From Saccharopolyspora sp. NFXS83 (GTDB lineage Bacteria > Actinomycetota > Actinomycetes > Mycobacteriales > Pseudonocardiaceae): DNA of 64,000 nt. This document shows, in pieces, positions 1 to 8,567 of this stretch. The position numbers were made by a program, and so were the translations under genes. The stretch lies in the NCBI RefSeq assembly GCF_026241095.1, contig NZ_JAPFGB010000003.1:186001-250000 (forward strand), written 5' to 3'. The notes under the pieces were generated by a model. It was not told the DNA's origin. It did not search any database and saw nothing but the letters and a program-made list of their open reading frames with translations. Within the stretch, counting starts at the first letter, position 1. Each line of letters begins with the position of its first letter.

Positions 1-97
1 GCGAACCGCTGCGCGTCCTGGGTGGCTCGGGTGCGTTCACCGAGCCGCGATGCGCCCCGGCCGCCGAATCCGCCGCCCGTCCAGGAGGTCGAAAGCC

Positions 98-904
98 GTG
101 ACGACGATCGATTCGGCCGCGCTGGAATCGATGCACCAGCTCCGCACCGGCTGGCGCACCCTGGTCCTCGACTCGGACCCGCGGGCCGACGTGCGGGACC
201 TGCCGGGCGTGGCGGTGCGCTGGGCGGAATCCCGGTTCGTGTTCTGGAACTGCCTGACGCTGACCGAGGTCGGGGCCGAGCCGGACCTGCTCGCCGAACA
301 CCTCGACCGGGCCGCCGGGATCATGCGGGAGAAGTCCTGTCCCGGATTCCTGTGGGTGTTCGAAGACCTGCTCGCGCCGCACGCGCGCGAAGCCCTGCCT
401 GCGGCGGCCGGACGCGCGGGCCTGGAACTCGCCTTCTCCGGCACGGGCATGGCGGGCGACATCTTGCCCCTCCCCGAACCGAGGCACCCGGAGTTGACCT
501 TCGTGCGGGTCAGCACCGAGGAGCGCCTGGAGGCCTACGCCGACTTGAACTCGCGCGCCTACGGCTTCGCCCTGGAGGACGGGCGCGACGGGCTGGCGGG
601 GTCAGAGCTCTGGCGCACCGGGATCCATGCCTACCTCGGCCTCCAGCACGGGGTTCCGGTGACCGCGGCAGCTGCGCTGGAGTGCGACGGCCGGTTGTTC
701 GTCGTGCTCGTGGCCACCGCGCCCGAATCGGAGCGGCAGGGCTTCGGCGAGGCCGTGACGCGCAAGGCGCTGCACGAAGGGGCGCTCGCCACCGGGTTCA
801 CCCGCGCGACGCTGCACGCCACCGCCGCGGGCGCGCCGGTGTACCCGCGCATCGGCTTCGCGCTGAACTCGCCGATCCGCTTCTACGCGACCAAGACGTC
901 CTAG
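98..904 (+). CDS. GNAT-family N-acetyltransferase
   Basis: About 268 residues, roughly twice the length of a single GNAT domain. The recognisable acetyl-CoA binding motif (VATAPESERQGFGEAV) lies in the C-terminal half at about residues 207-222, followed by the usual 'Y..iGF' end (YPRIGFAL). The N-terminal half resembles a degenerate second GNAT fold, as in tandem-GNAT proteins; that is inference. The GTG at 98 is chosen because CAGGAGG lies nine bases upstream; an ATG at 50 in the same frame has no ribosome site and would add an arginine-rich, non-conserved stretch. It converges on the PadR gene that follows. The acceptor substrate cannot be told from the sequence. Confidence 0.8.
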   Translation: MTTIDSAALESMHQLRTGWRTLVLDSDPRADVRDLPGVAVRWAESRFVFWNCLTLTEVGAEPDLLAEHLDRAAGIMREKSCPGFLWVFEDLLAPHAREALPAAAGRAGLELAFSGTGMAGDILPLPEPRHPELTFVRVSTEERLEAYADLNSRAYGFALEDGRDGLAGSELWRTGIHAYLGLQHGVPVTAAAALECDGRLFVVLVATAPESERQGFGEAVTRKALHEGALATGFTRATLHATAAGAPVYPRIGFALNSPIRFYATKTS

Positions 905-935
905 CCGCGAGGCCGCCGATCCGCGGCCGAGTGGA

Positions 936-1502
936 TCACTCCGCCGGGAGGCGCGTCCTGCTCCGCAGGACGGCGGCGGCGCGTTCGCACCAGTCGCGGT
1001 TCTCGGATTCGAACACCCGGCCCCGCAGGCACGTCAGGTACGGGCCGATTCCGGTGCCGCGAGCCAGGAACTCGTCCTCGTCGAGGTCGCCGCGCATCGT
1101 GGCCAGGAGTCCGTCGAACAGGTCGAGCTTGGCGCGCGAGGCCTCCGCGCGTTCTTCTAGCCTGCTGATCAGCTCGGCCGGGTCGACCGAGTCGGCGGCG
1201 GCGACCTTGACCAGGAGGTCGTCGCGGATGAACGACGGCTTCGACGGGGTGGCCGCGAACCGCTGCAGCTCCGCCGAACCCGCGTCGGTGACGGTGAACA
1301 GCCGCTTGTTCGGCCGGGCCTCCTGGACGACCTCGCGGCCCGCGACCAGCCCTTCCCGCTCCAGCTTCGCCAGCTCGGCGTAGAGCTGCTGGGGCAGCGC
1401 GTGCCAGAAGTTGGCCATGCCCATGTCGAACGCCTTGGCCAGCTGGTAACCGCTGCGCTCGCCGTCCAGCAACGCCGCGAGCACCGCATGTCGCAGAGCC
1501 AT
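936..1502 (-). CDS. PadR-family transcriptional regulator
   Basis: 188 residues with an N-terminal PadR winged helix (about residues 1-75: 'LRHAVLAALLDGERSGYQLA', then 'FWHALPQQLYAELAKLEREG') and the C-terminal helical dimerisation region found in the longer, Vir-like PadR class. The ATG at 1502 is preceded by GAGAGGAG at good spacing; a GTG two codons upstream is possible. It is divergent from the SnoaL-like gene at 1586, and the 84-bp gap holds an inverted repeat (1542-1559), so local control of that gene and of itself is likely. Ligand unknown. Confidence 0.88.
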   Translation of the reverse strand: MALRHAVLAALLDGERSGYQLAKAFDMGMANFWHALPQQLYAELAKLEREGLVAGREVVQEARPNKRLFTVTDAGSAELQRFAATPSKPSFIRDDLLVKVAAADSVDPAELISRLEERAEASRAKLDLFDGLLATMRGDLDEDEFLARGTGIGPYLTCLRGRVFESENRDWCERAAAVLRSRTRLPAE

Positions 1503-1541
1503 CCGCACTCCTCTCTGGCCGAAGACACCCGCTCGACACTA

Positions 1542-1559
1542 TAGTCAATTTTCTGACTA
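1542..1559. promoter_or_regulatory. Inverted repeat, candidate PadR operator
   Basis: TAGTCA and TGACTA arms separated by six bases, in an AT-rich spot between the divergent PadR and SnoaL-like genes. It could be bound by the PadR protein. Assignment rests on position and symmetry only. Confidence 0.5.
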
Positions 1560-1585
1560 ATCACATCGTTGACTGAGGAGTTCGA

Positions 1586-2011
1586 GTGGACACCATCGAG
1601 CGCTTCCGCGCCGCAGTGGAGCACCACGACGCCGACGCGCTGGAGCCGCTGTTCGCCGCCGCTCCGCGATTCTTCAGCCCCGTCAAGTTCCGGCCGTTCG
1701 AGGGCCGCGACCTGGTGCTCGGTGTGTTCGGCGTCCTGCTGCGCCGCGTGTTCGAGGACTTCCGGTACGTCGGCACCCTCAGCGGCGAAGCGGAGACCGA
1801 CGCCGACGAGCACACCGACTCGCACGTGCTGATCTTCCGGGCGACGGTCGGCGGCAAGCAGATCCACGGCATCGACCTGATCCAGCTCGACGAGCACGGC
1901 CTGATCTCGGAGTTCACCGTCATGGTCCGGCCGTTGAGCGCGGCGACGACCCTCGGCGAAGCCGTGCACGCCGGGCTCGTCGCCGAAGGCCTCGTCCCCG
2001 CCGACGCCTGA
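1586..2011 (+). CDS. SnoaL/NTF2-like fold protein
   Basis: 141 residues, matching the NTF2-like superfamily length: N-terminal helices (DTIERFRAAVEHHDADALEPLF), then 'PVKFRPFEGRDLVLGVFGVL' and a C-terminal strand with the family pattern 'GKQIHGIDLIQLDEHGLISEFTVMVRP' (split here by eye; about residues 90-117). GTG start with GAGGAG upstream. Such proteins are small hydrolase, isomerase or scaffold domains; no catalytic residue can be assigned. It is probably controlled by the divergent PadR regulator. Confidence 0.75.
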   Translation: MDTIERFRAAVEHHDADALEPLFAAAPRFFSPVKFRPFEGRDLVLGVFGVLLRRVFEDFRYVGTLSGEAETDADEHTDSHVLIFRATVGGKQIHGIDLIQLDEHGLISEFTVMVRPLSAATTLGEAVHAGLVAEGLVPADA

Positions 2012-2060
2012 CGAGCGCAATCGGGGACGTCCACCCCGGTGCGTCGCGGATACTGCCGGG

Positions 2061-2915
2061 GTGCACTTCGTCAACGCCCTGCCCGTCGCCGGGCACGTGC
2101 CGGCAGGCGTGGAGTCCGCCCGCCACCGGCCCGGCGGGCAGGCGAGACGGGGCTGGGACTGCGCGGGCTACGAGGAGCGGCTGCCCGCACCTGTACCGCT
2201 GCGCGTGCTCCCGTCCAGCCGCGTCACGCTCACGCTCGGCTTCGGCGATCCGATCACGCTGACCAGGGACGGGTCGGCGGACGAATACCGCTCGGTGGTG
2301 CTGGGGCTCCGGGACGGCGCCGAGGAGCTCACGATCGGTGGCAGGCAGCGCGGGCTGGTGCTGCGCTGCGATCCCTTGCTGGGCCACGCGGTGCTCGGCG
2401 TTCCGCTGCACCTCCTCACTGGCGCGGCGCCCTGCTTGGCGGCGGTCCTCGGTGCGGAGGCGGTCCGGCTCGCCGACGCGCCGGACTGGGACGTGCGGTT
2501 CGCGGTACTCGCCGACACCATCGCCGCACTGCTGGCCAGGGGGCCGCGCGCCGATCCCGAGGTGGCCTGGGCGTGGCGCCGGCTGCGCGCGTGCGCGGGC
2601 GACGTGCGCGTCGAGGCGCTGGCCGCGCGGCTCGGCTGGAGCAGGCGCCCTCTCGTCCGCCGGTTCCACCACCAGCTCGGCATCACGCCCAAAGCCGCCG
2701 CGCGCGTCCTGCGCTTCGAACGCGCCGCGGAGCTGCTCGCGCGCGGTTCCCGCGGCCTGGCCCGCGTGGCGGCCGATGCCGGGTACGCCGACCAGGCCCA
2801 CCTCAGCCGCGAGGTCCGCGCGCTGACCCGGTGGACTCCCACCCAGTTGCGGCGTTCCGCGTCGGCCGCGGCCGGTGTCCCATTCGTTCGAGCCGGGGCG
2901 CGCCGGGCTCAGTAG
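2061..2915 (+). CDS. AraC-family transcriptional regulator
   Basis: 284 residues. The C-terminal third (about 175-270) carries the double helix-turn-helix: 'VEALAARLGWSRRPLVRRF' (first HTH), 'KAAARVLRFERAAELL', and 'LARVAADAGYADQAHLSREV' (second HTH) followed by 'LTRWTPTQLR'. The N-terminal region resembles the beta-rich sensor seen in AraC proteins of the DUF6597 type, which is inference. The GTG start is the first plausible start in frame but has no strong ribosome site. Eleven bases separate its stop from the broken CPBP gene, suggesting they were once co-transcribed. Confidence 0.82.
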   Translation: MHFVNALPVAGHVPAGVESARHRPGGQARRGWDCAGYEERLPAPVPLRVLPSSRVTLTLGFGDPITLTRDGSADEYRSVVLGLRDGAEELTIGGRQRGLVLRCDPLLGHAVLGVPLHLLTGAAPCLAAVLGAEAVRLADAPDWDVRFAVLADTIAALLARGPRADPEVAWAWRRLRACAGDVRVEALAARLGWSRRPLVRRFHHQLGITPKAAARVLRFERAAELLARGSRGLARVAADAGYADQAHLSREVRALTRWTPTQLRRSASAAAGVPFVRAGARRAQ

Positions 2916-2925
2916 GTTCCTGCCC

Positions 2926-3715
2926 ATGACGACGGAACGGACCCGCACGCCGCCGGTGGCGACGAGGTCGCCGACGGCGTTCTTCGCGCTGGCCGCGGTG
3001 CTGTTCCTGCCCTTCTAGGTGCTGGCGCACTTCGTGCACGTGCCCGGGCTGCCGAAGAACGCCCCGGTGACGCTTCGTCGCGGCGTTCCTCCCGGCGGTG
3101 GCGGCGCTGATCCTCACCTACCGGGCCGAGGGCGCTGCCGGGGCGCGCGCTCTGCTGCGGCGCGTCGTCGACCACCGCCGGATCACCGGCAAGGCCTGGT
3201 ACCTGCCGGTGGTGCTGCTGCCGGTGATGTGCCTGGTGCTGACCTGGGCGCTGACAGTCCTAACAGGACTGGAGTTTCAGCCGCAGCCGGAGTTGGCGCT
3301 CACGGCGGCGCTCCTGTTCGCCGCGGTGTTCTTCTTCGCCGCCGCCGGTGAGGAACTCGGGTGGTCGGGTCATGCGATCGAACCCTTGCAGCAGCGGTGG
3401 GGCGCGCTGGGCGGCGGCGTCGTGCTCGGGGTCGTCTGGTGGGCCTTCCACATCCCGTCGATCCTGCAGAGCGGGCAGGGGCCGACGCTGTTCGTGCTCG
3501 GGTTCTTCGGCGCGGTCGGGATGCGGGTGCTGCGGGTGTGGCTGTTCGCCAACACCGGCGGCAGCGTGTTCGCGATCATCGTCGTGCACGCCGTGACGAA
3601 CATGTGCACCTCTTACGTGCCGAGCATCCCGACCTCCGCGATCGTCGTGGTGTTGTGGGGGCCGCGGACGCTGGCGCGGTTCCGGTTCTCCGCCGGGGAG
3701 CGGAACGCCGGGTGA
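2926..3715 (+). pseudogene. CPBP-family intramembrane protease, disrupted by a stop and a frameshift
   Basis: The C-terminal part, readable from 3098 (205 residues), has CPBP (CAAX protease and bacteriocin-processing) features: 'AAGEELGWSGHA' with the EExxW/R-type glutamate pair, 'WWAFHIP' and 'IIVVHAVTN' histidine motifs, in four to five membrane segments. The natural start is the ATG at 2926, whose first 30 codons end at an in-frame TAG (3016-3018) within 'LFLPF-stop-VLAHF', where a tryptophan would fit. A second lesion follows: the frame read up to 3072 must move by one base (extra C near 3073) to continue as 'FVAAFLPAVAALIL'. Two independent lesions argue for a decayed gene, though restart at the GTG at 3098 could give a protein lacking the first membrane helix. 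Confidence 0.75.
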
Positions 3716-3761
3716 ACCCGGCCGGGATCGCTACCACCGCGGGAAGATCGGCGATCGCCGG

Positions 3762-5027
3762 TCACGCGACCTCGCCGGAGACCCGCTCGGGAGCGGTGGC
3801 GCACGCGCATTCCGGTGCGTGCTCCACCGGGCGGTCGCCGAATCGGCGGAGCCGTCGGCCGATGGCCTTCGCCGTGGCCCGCGCCTCCAGCCCGGCGTAG
3901 CGCAGGTGGCCGCTCGGGTGGTTGGTGAACCCGACGAAGTGCAGGTTCGGCGCCTCCGGAGCGGTCCGCGGCCCGCGCGCGAGGGGCATTCCGCGCGAGC
4001 TCACCACGTCGGGCCCCACCAGCCGCTCCAGGCCGCAGCGGTATCCGGTGGCCGCCACGACGTCGTCGGGACGGATCCGGGTTCCGTCGGCCAGCACCAC
4101 CTGGCCGCGATCGAACCCGGCCACGGCCGCGACCGGTTGCACCCGCTCCCGCCGGATCGCATCGACGACACCGCGATCGTGCACCGGGCTGACCTCGTCG
4201 CGCCGGGCGCGGGTGTAGAGGCCTTCGCGGGCGCGCGGCAGTCCGTGCGCGGTCAGGTTCGGCAGGAAGATCCGCTCGAACGTCGTGGTCAGCAGGTCGG
4301 CCGCCGAGGTGGGCAGCGCACCGGCCGCGATCCCCAGCCGCTGCAGGCGATCCGAGGAGGCGGGCACGATGTTCGGCGGCGTGCGCACCGCCCACCAGAC
4401 GCGGGCGGCTCCGCGGCGGGCCAACGCGACCGCGATCTCCGCTCCGCTGTTGCCAGCCCCGGCGACGAGCACCGAACGACCTTCGTACGGTTCGGGAGTG
4501 CGGTAGTCGGCCGAGTGGATCACGGATCCGGAGAAGGCGTCTTGGCCCGGCCACTCCGGCAGGTGCGGGGTGCGGTTGAGCCCGGTCGCCACCACCACGG
4601 TGCCCGCCGTCGCGGTGGTGCTGCCGGTGCACAGTCGCCACGAGTCCACGACCCCGCCCCGTTCGACGGGACGGATCCGGTCGACCGGGGTGCTCAGACG
4701 GACGTCGAGGTCGTGCTGGCGCGCGTAGTCCTCCAAGTAGCGCACCATGTCGTCGCGGGCGACCCACCGGCCGAAGCCGCGCGAGATCCGCATGCCGGGC
4801 ATCCCCGAGAGCGCTCGCACGGTGTGCAGCCGCAGGTGGTCGTAGTACCCGCGCCAGCTCGCCGCGACGTGCCCGGAGCTCTCGAAGACGGTCGCGGCGA
4901 CGCCTCGGCGTCCGAGTTCGGCGGCGACGGCCAGCCCGCTGGGGCCGGCCCCGATGATCGCAACGGGGATGTCCCGGCGCTCAGCGCGATCGACGCGGGC
5001 GCAGACCGGGGCGGCGGCACTTCGCAC
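3762..5027 (-). CDS. Flavin-containing monooxygenase (CzcO/YUCCA-like)
   Basis: 421 residues with two Rossmann nucleotide sites: FAD site near residues 23-31 (IIGAGPSG) and NADPH site near 167-180 (VLVAGAGNSGAEIA). Between them lie 'SWRGYYDHLRLHT' and the 'VVATGLNRTPHLPEWPG' region typical of COG2072 monooxygenases; the C-terminal 'DDVVAATGYR' is the conserved ATG motif. Substrate may be an amine, sulfide or ketone. GTG start chosen on AGGAG five to ten bases upstream. It stands alone and converges on the CPBP remnant. Confidence 0.82.
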   Translation of the reverse strand: MRSAAAPVCARVDRAERRDIPVAIIGAGPSGLAVAAELGRRGVAATVFESSGHVAASWRGYYDHLRLHTVRALSGMPGMRISRGFGRWVARDDMVRYLEDYARQHDLDVRLSTPVDRIRPVERGGVVDSWRLCTGSTTATAGTVVVATGLNRTPHLPEWPGQDAFSGSVIHSADYRTPEPYEGRSVLVAGAGNSGAEIAVALARRGAARVWWAVRTPPNIVPASSDRLQRLGIAAGALPTSAADLLTTTFERIFLPNLTAHGLPRAREGLYTRARRDEVSPVHDRGVVDAIRRERVQPVAAVAGFDRGQVVLADGTRIRPDDVVAATGYRCGLERLVGPDVVSSRGMPLARGPRTAPEAPNLHFVGFTNHPSGHLRYAGLEARATAKAIGRRLRRFGDRPVEHAPECACATAPERVSGEVA

Positions 5028-5479
5028 GTGGTTCTCCTAGATCGAGGACGTCTCCCCACTACCTCGACCGCGAACGGCCCCGGCTGTCGAGCGCGATGAT
5101 CGATTCACCCGCAGGACCCACCGGGTAGGTGAAAGATCCGTGCAAGCGGCGAAACCCCTTGACGGCGACGTGCGTTTCCCCTCTCGAAGCCGGGTTCTCG
5201 GCAGGGAGCGACATCGCCGCCGATCTTCGCGTGGTGAAGTGCGCGCCATCGCTCGTCTCCGCGGTTGCGCGCCCTCGGCGCAACGACCCGTGTTACGGGC
5301 AGCCTGATCAGGTGCGGACTACCTGGTGGTCGTCGCGGCCTCGGTGGCTTCTCGCGCAGCGGTGGGAAAAGGCGCGCGTTCGGTGACGCCGGGCGCCGGC
5401 ACGAGCACTCTCCGGAGGGCGGAGACCTTGTGATCCGGCCAACAACGATCTCTTTCCCGAACGGCGAAAACCACGTCTA
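5028..5479. other. Intergenic stretch without a supported gene
   Basis: Between the divergent monooxygenase and the B12 importer. Open frames here lack start context and family resemblance. Near 5104-5133 there is an inverted repeat (TTCACC ... GGTGAA) about 80 bp upstream of the monooxygenase start that could be an operator. The rest holds nothing I recognise; the riboswitch begins at its end. Confidence 0.5.
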
Positions 5480-5600
5480 GGATCATCCGGAACACGTGAC
5501 GGATGAGGGAATCCGATGAGAATTCGGAGCGGTCGCGCCACTGTGACCGGGGACCTGAGCAGGTGCCCGGCAGCCAGCCCCCTCCCCGTCGCACCAGCCG
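5480..5600 (+). ncRNA. Cobalamin (adenosylcobalamin) riboswitch
   Basis: The conserved core is readable in order: GAGGGAATCC (5505-5514), GATGAGAATTCGGAGC (5515-5530), then CGCCACTGTGACCGG (5536-5550), and the closing GCAGCCAG (5570-5577). These match the B12 riboswitch core (GGGAA, GGTGnAAnTCC, GCnACTGTnA, GCCAG). It sits directly upstream of the importer permease, so cobalamin very likely represses this operon. Outer boundaries are approximate because the P1 stem cannot be placed with certainty. Confidence 0.88.
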
Positions 5601-5637
5601 CTACCCGGACCGCGCCAGTCCGAGGAGGGTCGTCGCA

Positions 5638-6735
5638 GTGCCGCCACGTCTCGTTCCCGCTCGGCGGGAGATCGCGCGGGGGAAGGCCGCGGCGCCCGCG
5701 CCTCGCCGCCTGCGCACACCGCTGATCACGTTCCTGTTCGTGGCGTTGCTGCCGGTGAGCATCGGGCTCTCGACGGCGTTCGGCGCCGAATCGCTCCCGC
5801 CGGTGCAGGTGGCCGACGTGCTGCTCAGCAGGCTCACCGGTGCCGCGCCTCCTGATTTCGTCCACGACACCATCGTCTGGAACCTGCGACTGCCGCGAGC
5901 ACTGCTCGCGCTCGTCGTCGGCGCGGGACTGGCGCTGGCGGGAGCCGCGATGCAGACGCTGGTGCGCAACCCGCTTGCCGATCCCTACCTCCTCGGCGTG
6001 TCCTCCGGCGCGGGTGTGGGGGCCACCGCCGTGATCACGACCGGGCTGTTCGCCGGGGCCGGGATGTGGGCGTTGTCGGCGGGTGCGCTGGCCGGGGCGT
6101 TGTGCTCGTCGTTGCTGGTGTTCACCATCGCCATCGCGCAAGGCGGGCTGACCCCGCTGCGGCTGGTGCTGATCGGCACGGTGCTCGGGTCGGCGTTCTC
6201 GTCGATTGCGAGTTTCCTGGTGTTCCGCAGCGCTGACCCGGCGGCGGCGCAATCCGTGCTGTTCTGGCTGTTGGGAAGCCTCGCCGGGGCGGAGTGGGCG
6301 CAGCTGGCCCTCCCCGCGAGCGTGGTGCTGCTGGCCGGGATCGCGCTCGTGGCCGGTAGTGGCTGGCTCGACGCGCTCGCCACCGGGCCGGACACGGCGG
6401 CGGCGTTGGGCGTGCCGGTGCGGGGCCTTCGGATCGCCCTGTTCGCCACGCTCACCGTCCTGGTCGGCGTGCTGGTCGCCGTCTCCGGCGGCATCGGATT
6501 CGTCGGTCTCGTGGTGCCGCACGTGGCGCGGCTGATCGTCGGAGCGCGCCACCGCGTTCTGCTGCCGGTGGCGGCCTTGGCCGGATCCGTGTTCCTGCTG
6601 TGGGTGGACGTCGCGACGCGAGTTCTGGTGCGCCCCACGGAGATTCCGCTCAGCGTGGTCTCCGGCCTGATCGGCGCCCCGGTGTTCCTGATCCTGCTGG
6701 GACGGCGCCGTTACTCCCACGGCGGGGCGTCGTGA
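5638..6735 (+). CDS. btuC: Vitamin B12/corrinoid ABC importer, permease
   Basis: 365 residues of the BtuC/FecCD permease family, with about ten membrane helices. Family signatures: 'WNLRLPRALLALVVGAGLAL' early, 'AGAAMQTLVRNPLADPYLLG' (coupling region) and 'VGLVVPHVARLIVGARHR' near the C-terminus. GTG at 5638 has GAGGAGG ten bases upstream; the longer upstream frame would translate the riboswitch and is rejected. First gene of a three-gene operon under the riboswitch; its stop overlaps the ATPase start. The riboswitch favours corrinoid over siderophore transport, which the protein alone cannot decide. Confidence 0.88.
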   Translation: MPPRLVPARREIARGKAAAPAPRRLRTPLITFLFVALLPVSIGLSTAFGAESLPPVQVADVLLSRLTGAAPPDFVHDTIVWNLRLPRALLALVVGAGLALAGAAMQTLVRNPLADPYLLGVSSGAGVGATAVITTGLFAGAGMWALSAGALAGALCSSLLVFTIAIAQGGLTPLRLVLIGTVLGSAFSSIASFLVFRSADPAAAQSVLFWLLGSLAGAEWAQLALPASVVLLAGIALVAGSGWLDALATGPDTAAALGVPVRGLRIALFATLTVLVGVLVAVSGGIGFVGLVVPHVARLIVGARHRVLLPVAALAGSVFLLWVDVATRVLVRPTEIPLSVVSGLIGAPVFLILLGRRRYSHGGAS

Positions 6736-7541
6736 GCGCGCCGCTGCGGGCGGACGGGCTGCGGTGCTCGCTCGGCCGCCGCACCGTGCTCACCGACGTG
6801 TCCTTGAGCGCGAAGCCCGGCGAGACCATCGGCGTCGTCGGCCCGAACGGCTCGGGCAAATCCACCCTGCTGCGCGCGCTCGCCGGAATCCTGCGGCTCG
6901 CCGGGGGAGAAGTGCTGGTGGACGGAGTGCGGCTGGACCGGTTGACGGCGCGGCAGCGCGCTCAGCGGGTGGCCCTCGTTCCGCAGGAAGAGGACTTGCC
7001 CGCCGATTTCCTGGTCGGTGAGTTCGTCGCGCTCGGCACCACGCCCTACCGCGCTCCATGGTCCGGTGGCGGGGACGGGGAGCGCGAGGCCGTCGCCGAC
7101 GCGCTGAGCTCGGTGGACCTGTCCGGCTTCGAGGACCGGCCGGTCGACCGGCTCTCCGGCGGGGAACGGCGACGGGTGCTGCTGGCCCGCGGATTCGCCC
7201 AGCGCACCCCGCTGCTGCTGCTCGACGAACCCACCAACCACCTCGACGTGCACCACCGCCTCCAGCTCCTGCGCCTGGTCCGCGGCTCCGGCAAGACCTG
7301 CGTGCTGAGCCTGCACGACCTGAGCCTCGCCGCCGCCGCGTGCGACCGGATCCTGGTGCTCCACGAGGGAACCGCCCGGCCCGCTACCGCGCCGGGCGAG
7401 GCGCTGACCCCCGAGGTCGTGCGCGCCGTGTTCGGCGTCGAAGCGACGCCCGTCGCGCACCCGCGCACCGGCAGGACCCACCTGCTCATCGACGACCCAT
7501 CTACCGAGGACGACTCGTGCGACGACGCATCCAGCTACTGA
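6732..7541 (+). CDS. btuD: Vitamin B12/corrinoid ABC importer, ATPase
   Basis: 269 residues with all ABC motifs: Walker A GPNGSGKST (about 39-47), Q-loop in 'VALVPQEEDLP', signature LSGGERRR (about 141), Walker B 'LLLLDEPTNHLD' (about 160-171) and switch histidine in 'SLHDLSLA'. GTG start overlaps the permease stop by four bases, implying translational coupling. Energises the BtuC permease at the inner face of the membrane. Confidence 0.9.
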   Translation: MSAPLRADGLRCSLGRRTVLTDVSLSAKPGETIGVVGPNGSGKSTLLRALAGILRLAGGEVLVDGVRLDRLTARQRAQRVALVPQEEDLPADFLVGEFVALGTTPYRAPWSGGGDGEREAVADALSSVDLSGFEDRPVDRLSGGERRRVLLARGFAQRTPLLLLDEPTNHLDVHHRLQLLRLVRGSGKTCVLSLHDLSLAAAACDRILVLHEGTARPATAPGEALTPEVVRAVFGVEATPVAHPRTGRTHLLIDDPSTEDDSCDDASSY

Positions 7542-8557
7542 TCTCGCTTACCGCGGTCACCCTGCTGGCCTCCTGCGGTACCCGCGCGCCAGGAACGTCG
7601 CAAGGCACGGCCTCGGTCACCGTCACCAACTGCGGCTCGCCCGCGGAGTTCCCCGCTCCCGCGCAACGCCTGTTCATCAACGACAGCAACATGATCTCAA
7701 TGGTGCTCGCGCTGGGCGCCGAGCAGCGGATCGCGGCGGTGTCGAGCATGCAGCAGGACGTCGACGCGCTGCGCCGCCACTACGGTCCCGTGGTGGACGA
7801 ACTGCGGATCGGCGCACCGGAGAAGCCCTCGCGCGAGACGGTCCTCGCGCAACGCCCCGATGTGGTGGTGGCGGGCTGGAACTACGGTTACAGCGAAGCG
7901 AACCAGCTCACCCCCGACGGCCTGCGCAAGCTGGGCATCGCGCCGTACGTGCTCACCGAGAGCTGCCGGCAACCGGGCGGCGGCTCCGCGCGCGGCATCG
8001 TCGAGCCGTGGCGGGCGCTGCACGAGGACCTGACCAACCTCGGCACCATCACCGGGCACACGACCCAGGCCGAGCAGGTCACCGCCGACCTGCGGACCCG
8101 GCTCGACGCGCTGCGGGCCGCCCCGCAGGCACCGGAACCGCCGACGATCTTCGTCTTCGACAGCGCCGGCGACACCGTGTTCTCCAGCGGCAACCTCGGC
8201 GGGCCGCAGGCGATCGTCGACGCCGCGGGCGGGCGCAACGCGCTCGACGACGTCCGGGACACCTGGACGAAGGTGTCCTGGGAACGGGTCGCGGCCTCGG
8301 ATCCCGACGCGTTCGTGTTCGTGGACTACCCGCCGCAGAGCTTCCAGGAGAAGGTGGCGATGCTGAAGGCGCGTCCGGGCATCAACCGCCTCCGGGCCAT
8401 CACCGAGGAGCGGTTCGTCAACCTGCCCTACGCGCTGTGGACCTCCGGGCCGCTCAACATCGACGCCGCCGAGCAGGTCCGCGAGGAGCTGGAGCGGTGG
8501 GGCCTCGTGCCGCCGTCGTCGATCACGCCCCGGTTCGACGACCGCGTCGGGGCCTGA
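7517..8557 (+). CDS. btuF: Corrinoid-binding lipoprotein of ABC importer
   Basis: 346 residues: signal peptide with lipobox (LTAVTLLASC; lipidated Cys near residue 20), then a periplasmic-binding fold of the BtuF/FepB type ('PAQRLFINDSNMISMVLALG', 'QRPDVVVAGWNYG', C-terminal 'RLRAITEERFVNLPYALWTS'). GTG at 7517 lies inside the end of btuD (25-bp overlap) with CCGAGGA upstream; the longer frame would remove the signal peptide from the N-terminus. Last gene of the operon; captures substrate outside the membrane and delivers it to BtuC. Confidence 0.87.
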   Translation: MRRRIQLLISLTAVTLLASCGTRAPGTSQGTASVTVTNCGSPAEFPAPAQRLFINDSNMISMVLALGAEQRIAAVSSMQQDVDALRRHYGPVVDELRIGAPEKPSRETVLAQRPDVVVAGWNYGYSEANQLTPDGLRKLGIAPYVLTESCRQPGGGSARGIVEPWRALHEDLTNLGTITGHTTQAEQVTADLRTRLDALRAAPQAPEPPTIFVFDSAGDTVFSSGNLGGPQAIVDAAGGRNALDDVRDTWTKVSWERVAASDPDAFVFVDYPPQSFQEKVAMLKARPGINRLRAITEERFVNLPYALWTSGPLNIDAAEQVREELERWGLVPPSSITPRFDDRVGA

Positions 8558-8567
8558 TGGTCCCCGG

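Noticed and set aside
5503-5637. An N-terminal extension of BtuC starting at 5503
   Set aside because: This would translate the riboswitch core; GTG at 5638 has a strong ribosome site and the family length.
8550-8566. A terminator after btuF (GGGGCC ... GGTCCCC)
   Set aside because: Short, bulged stem overlapping the stop codon; not convincing in this GC background.
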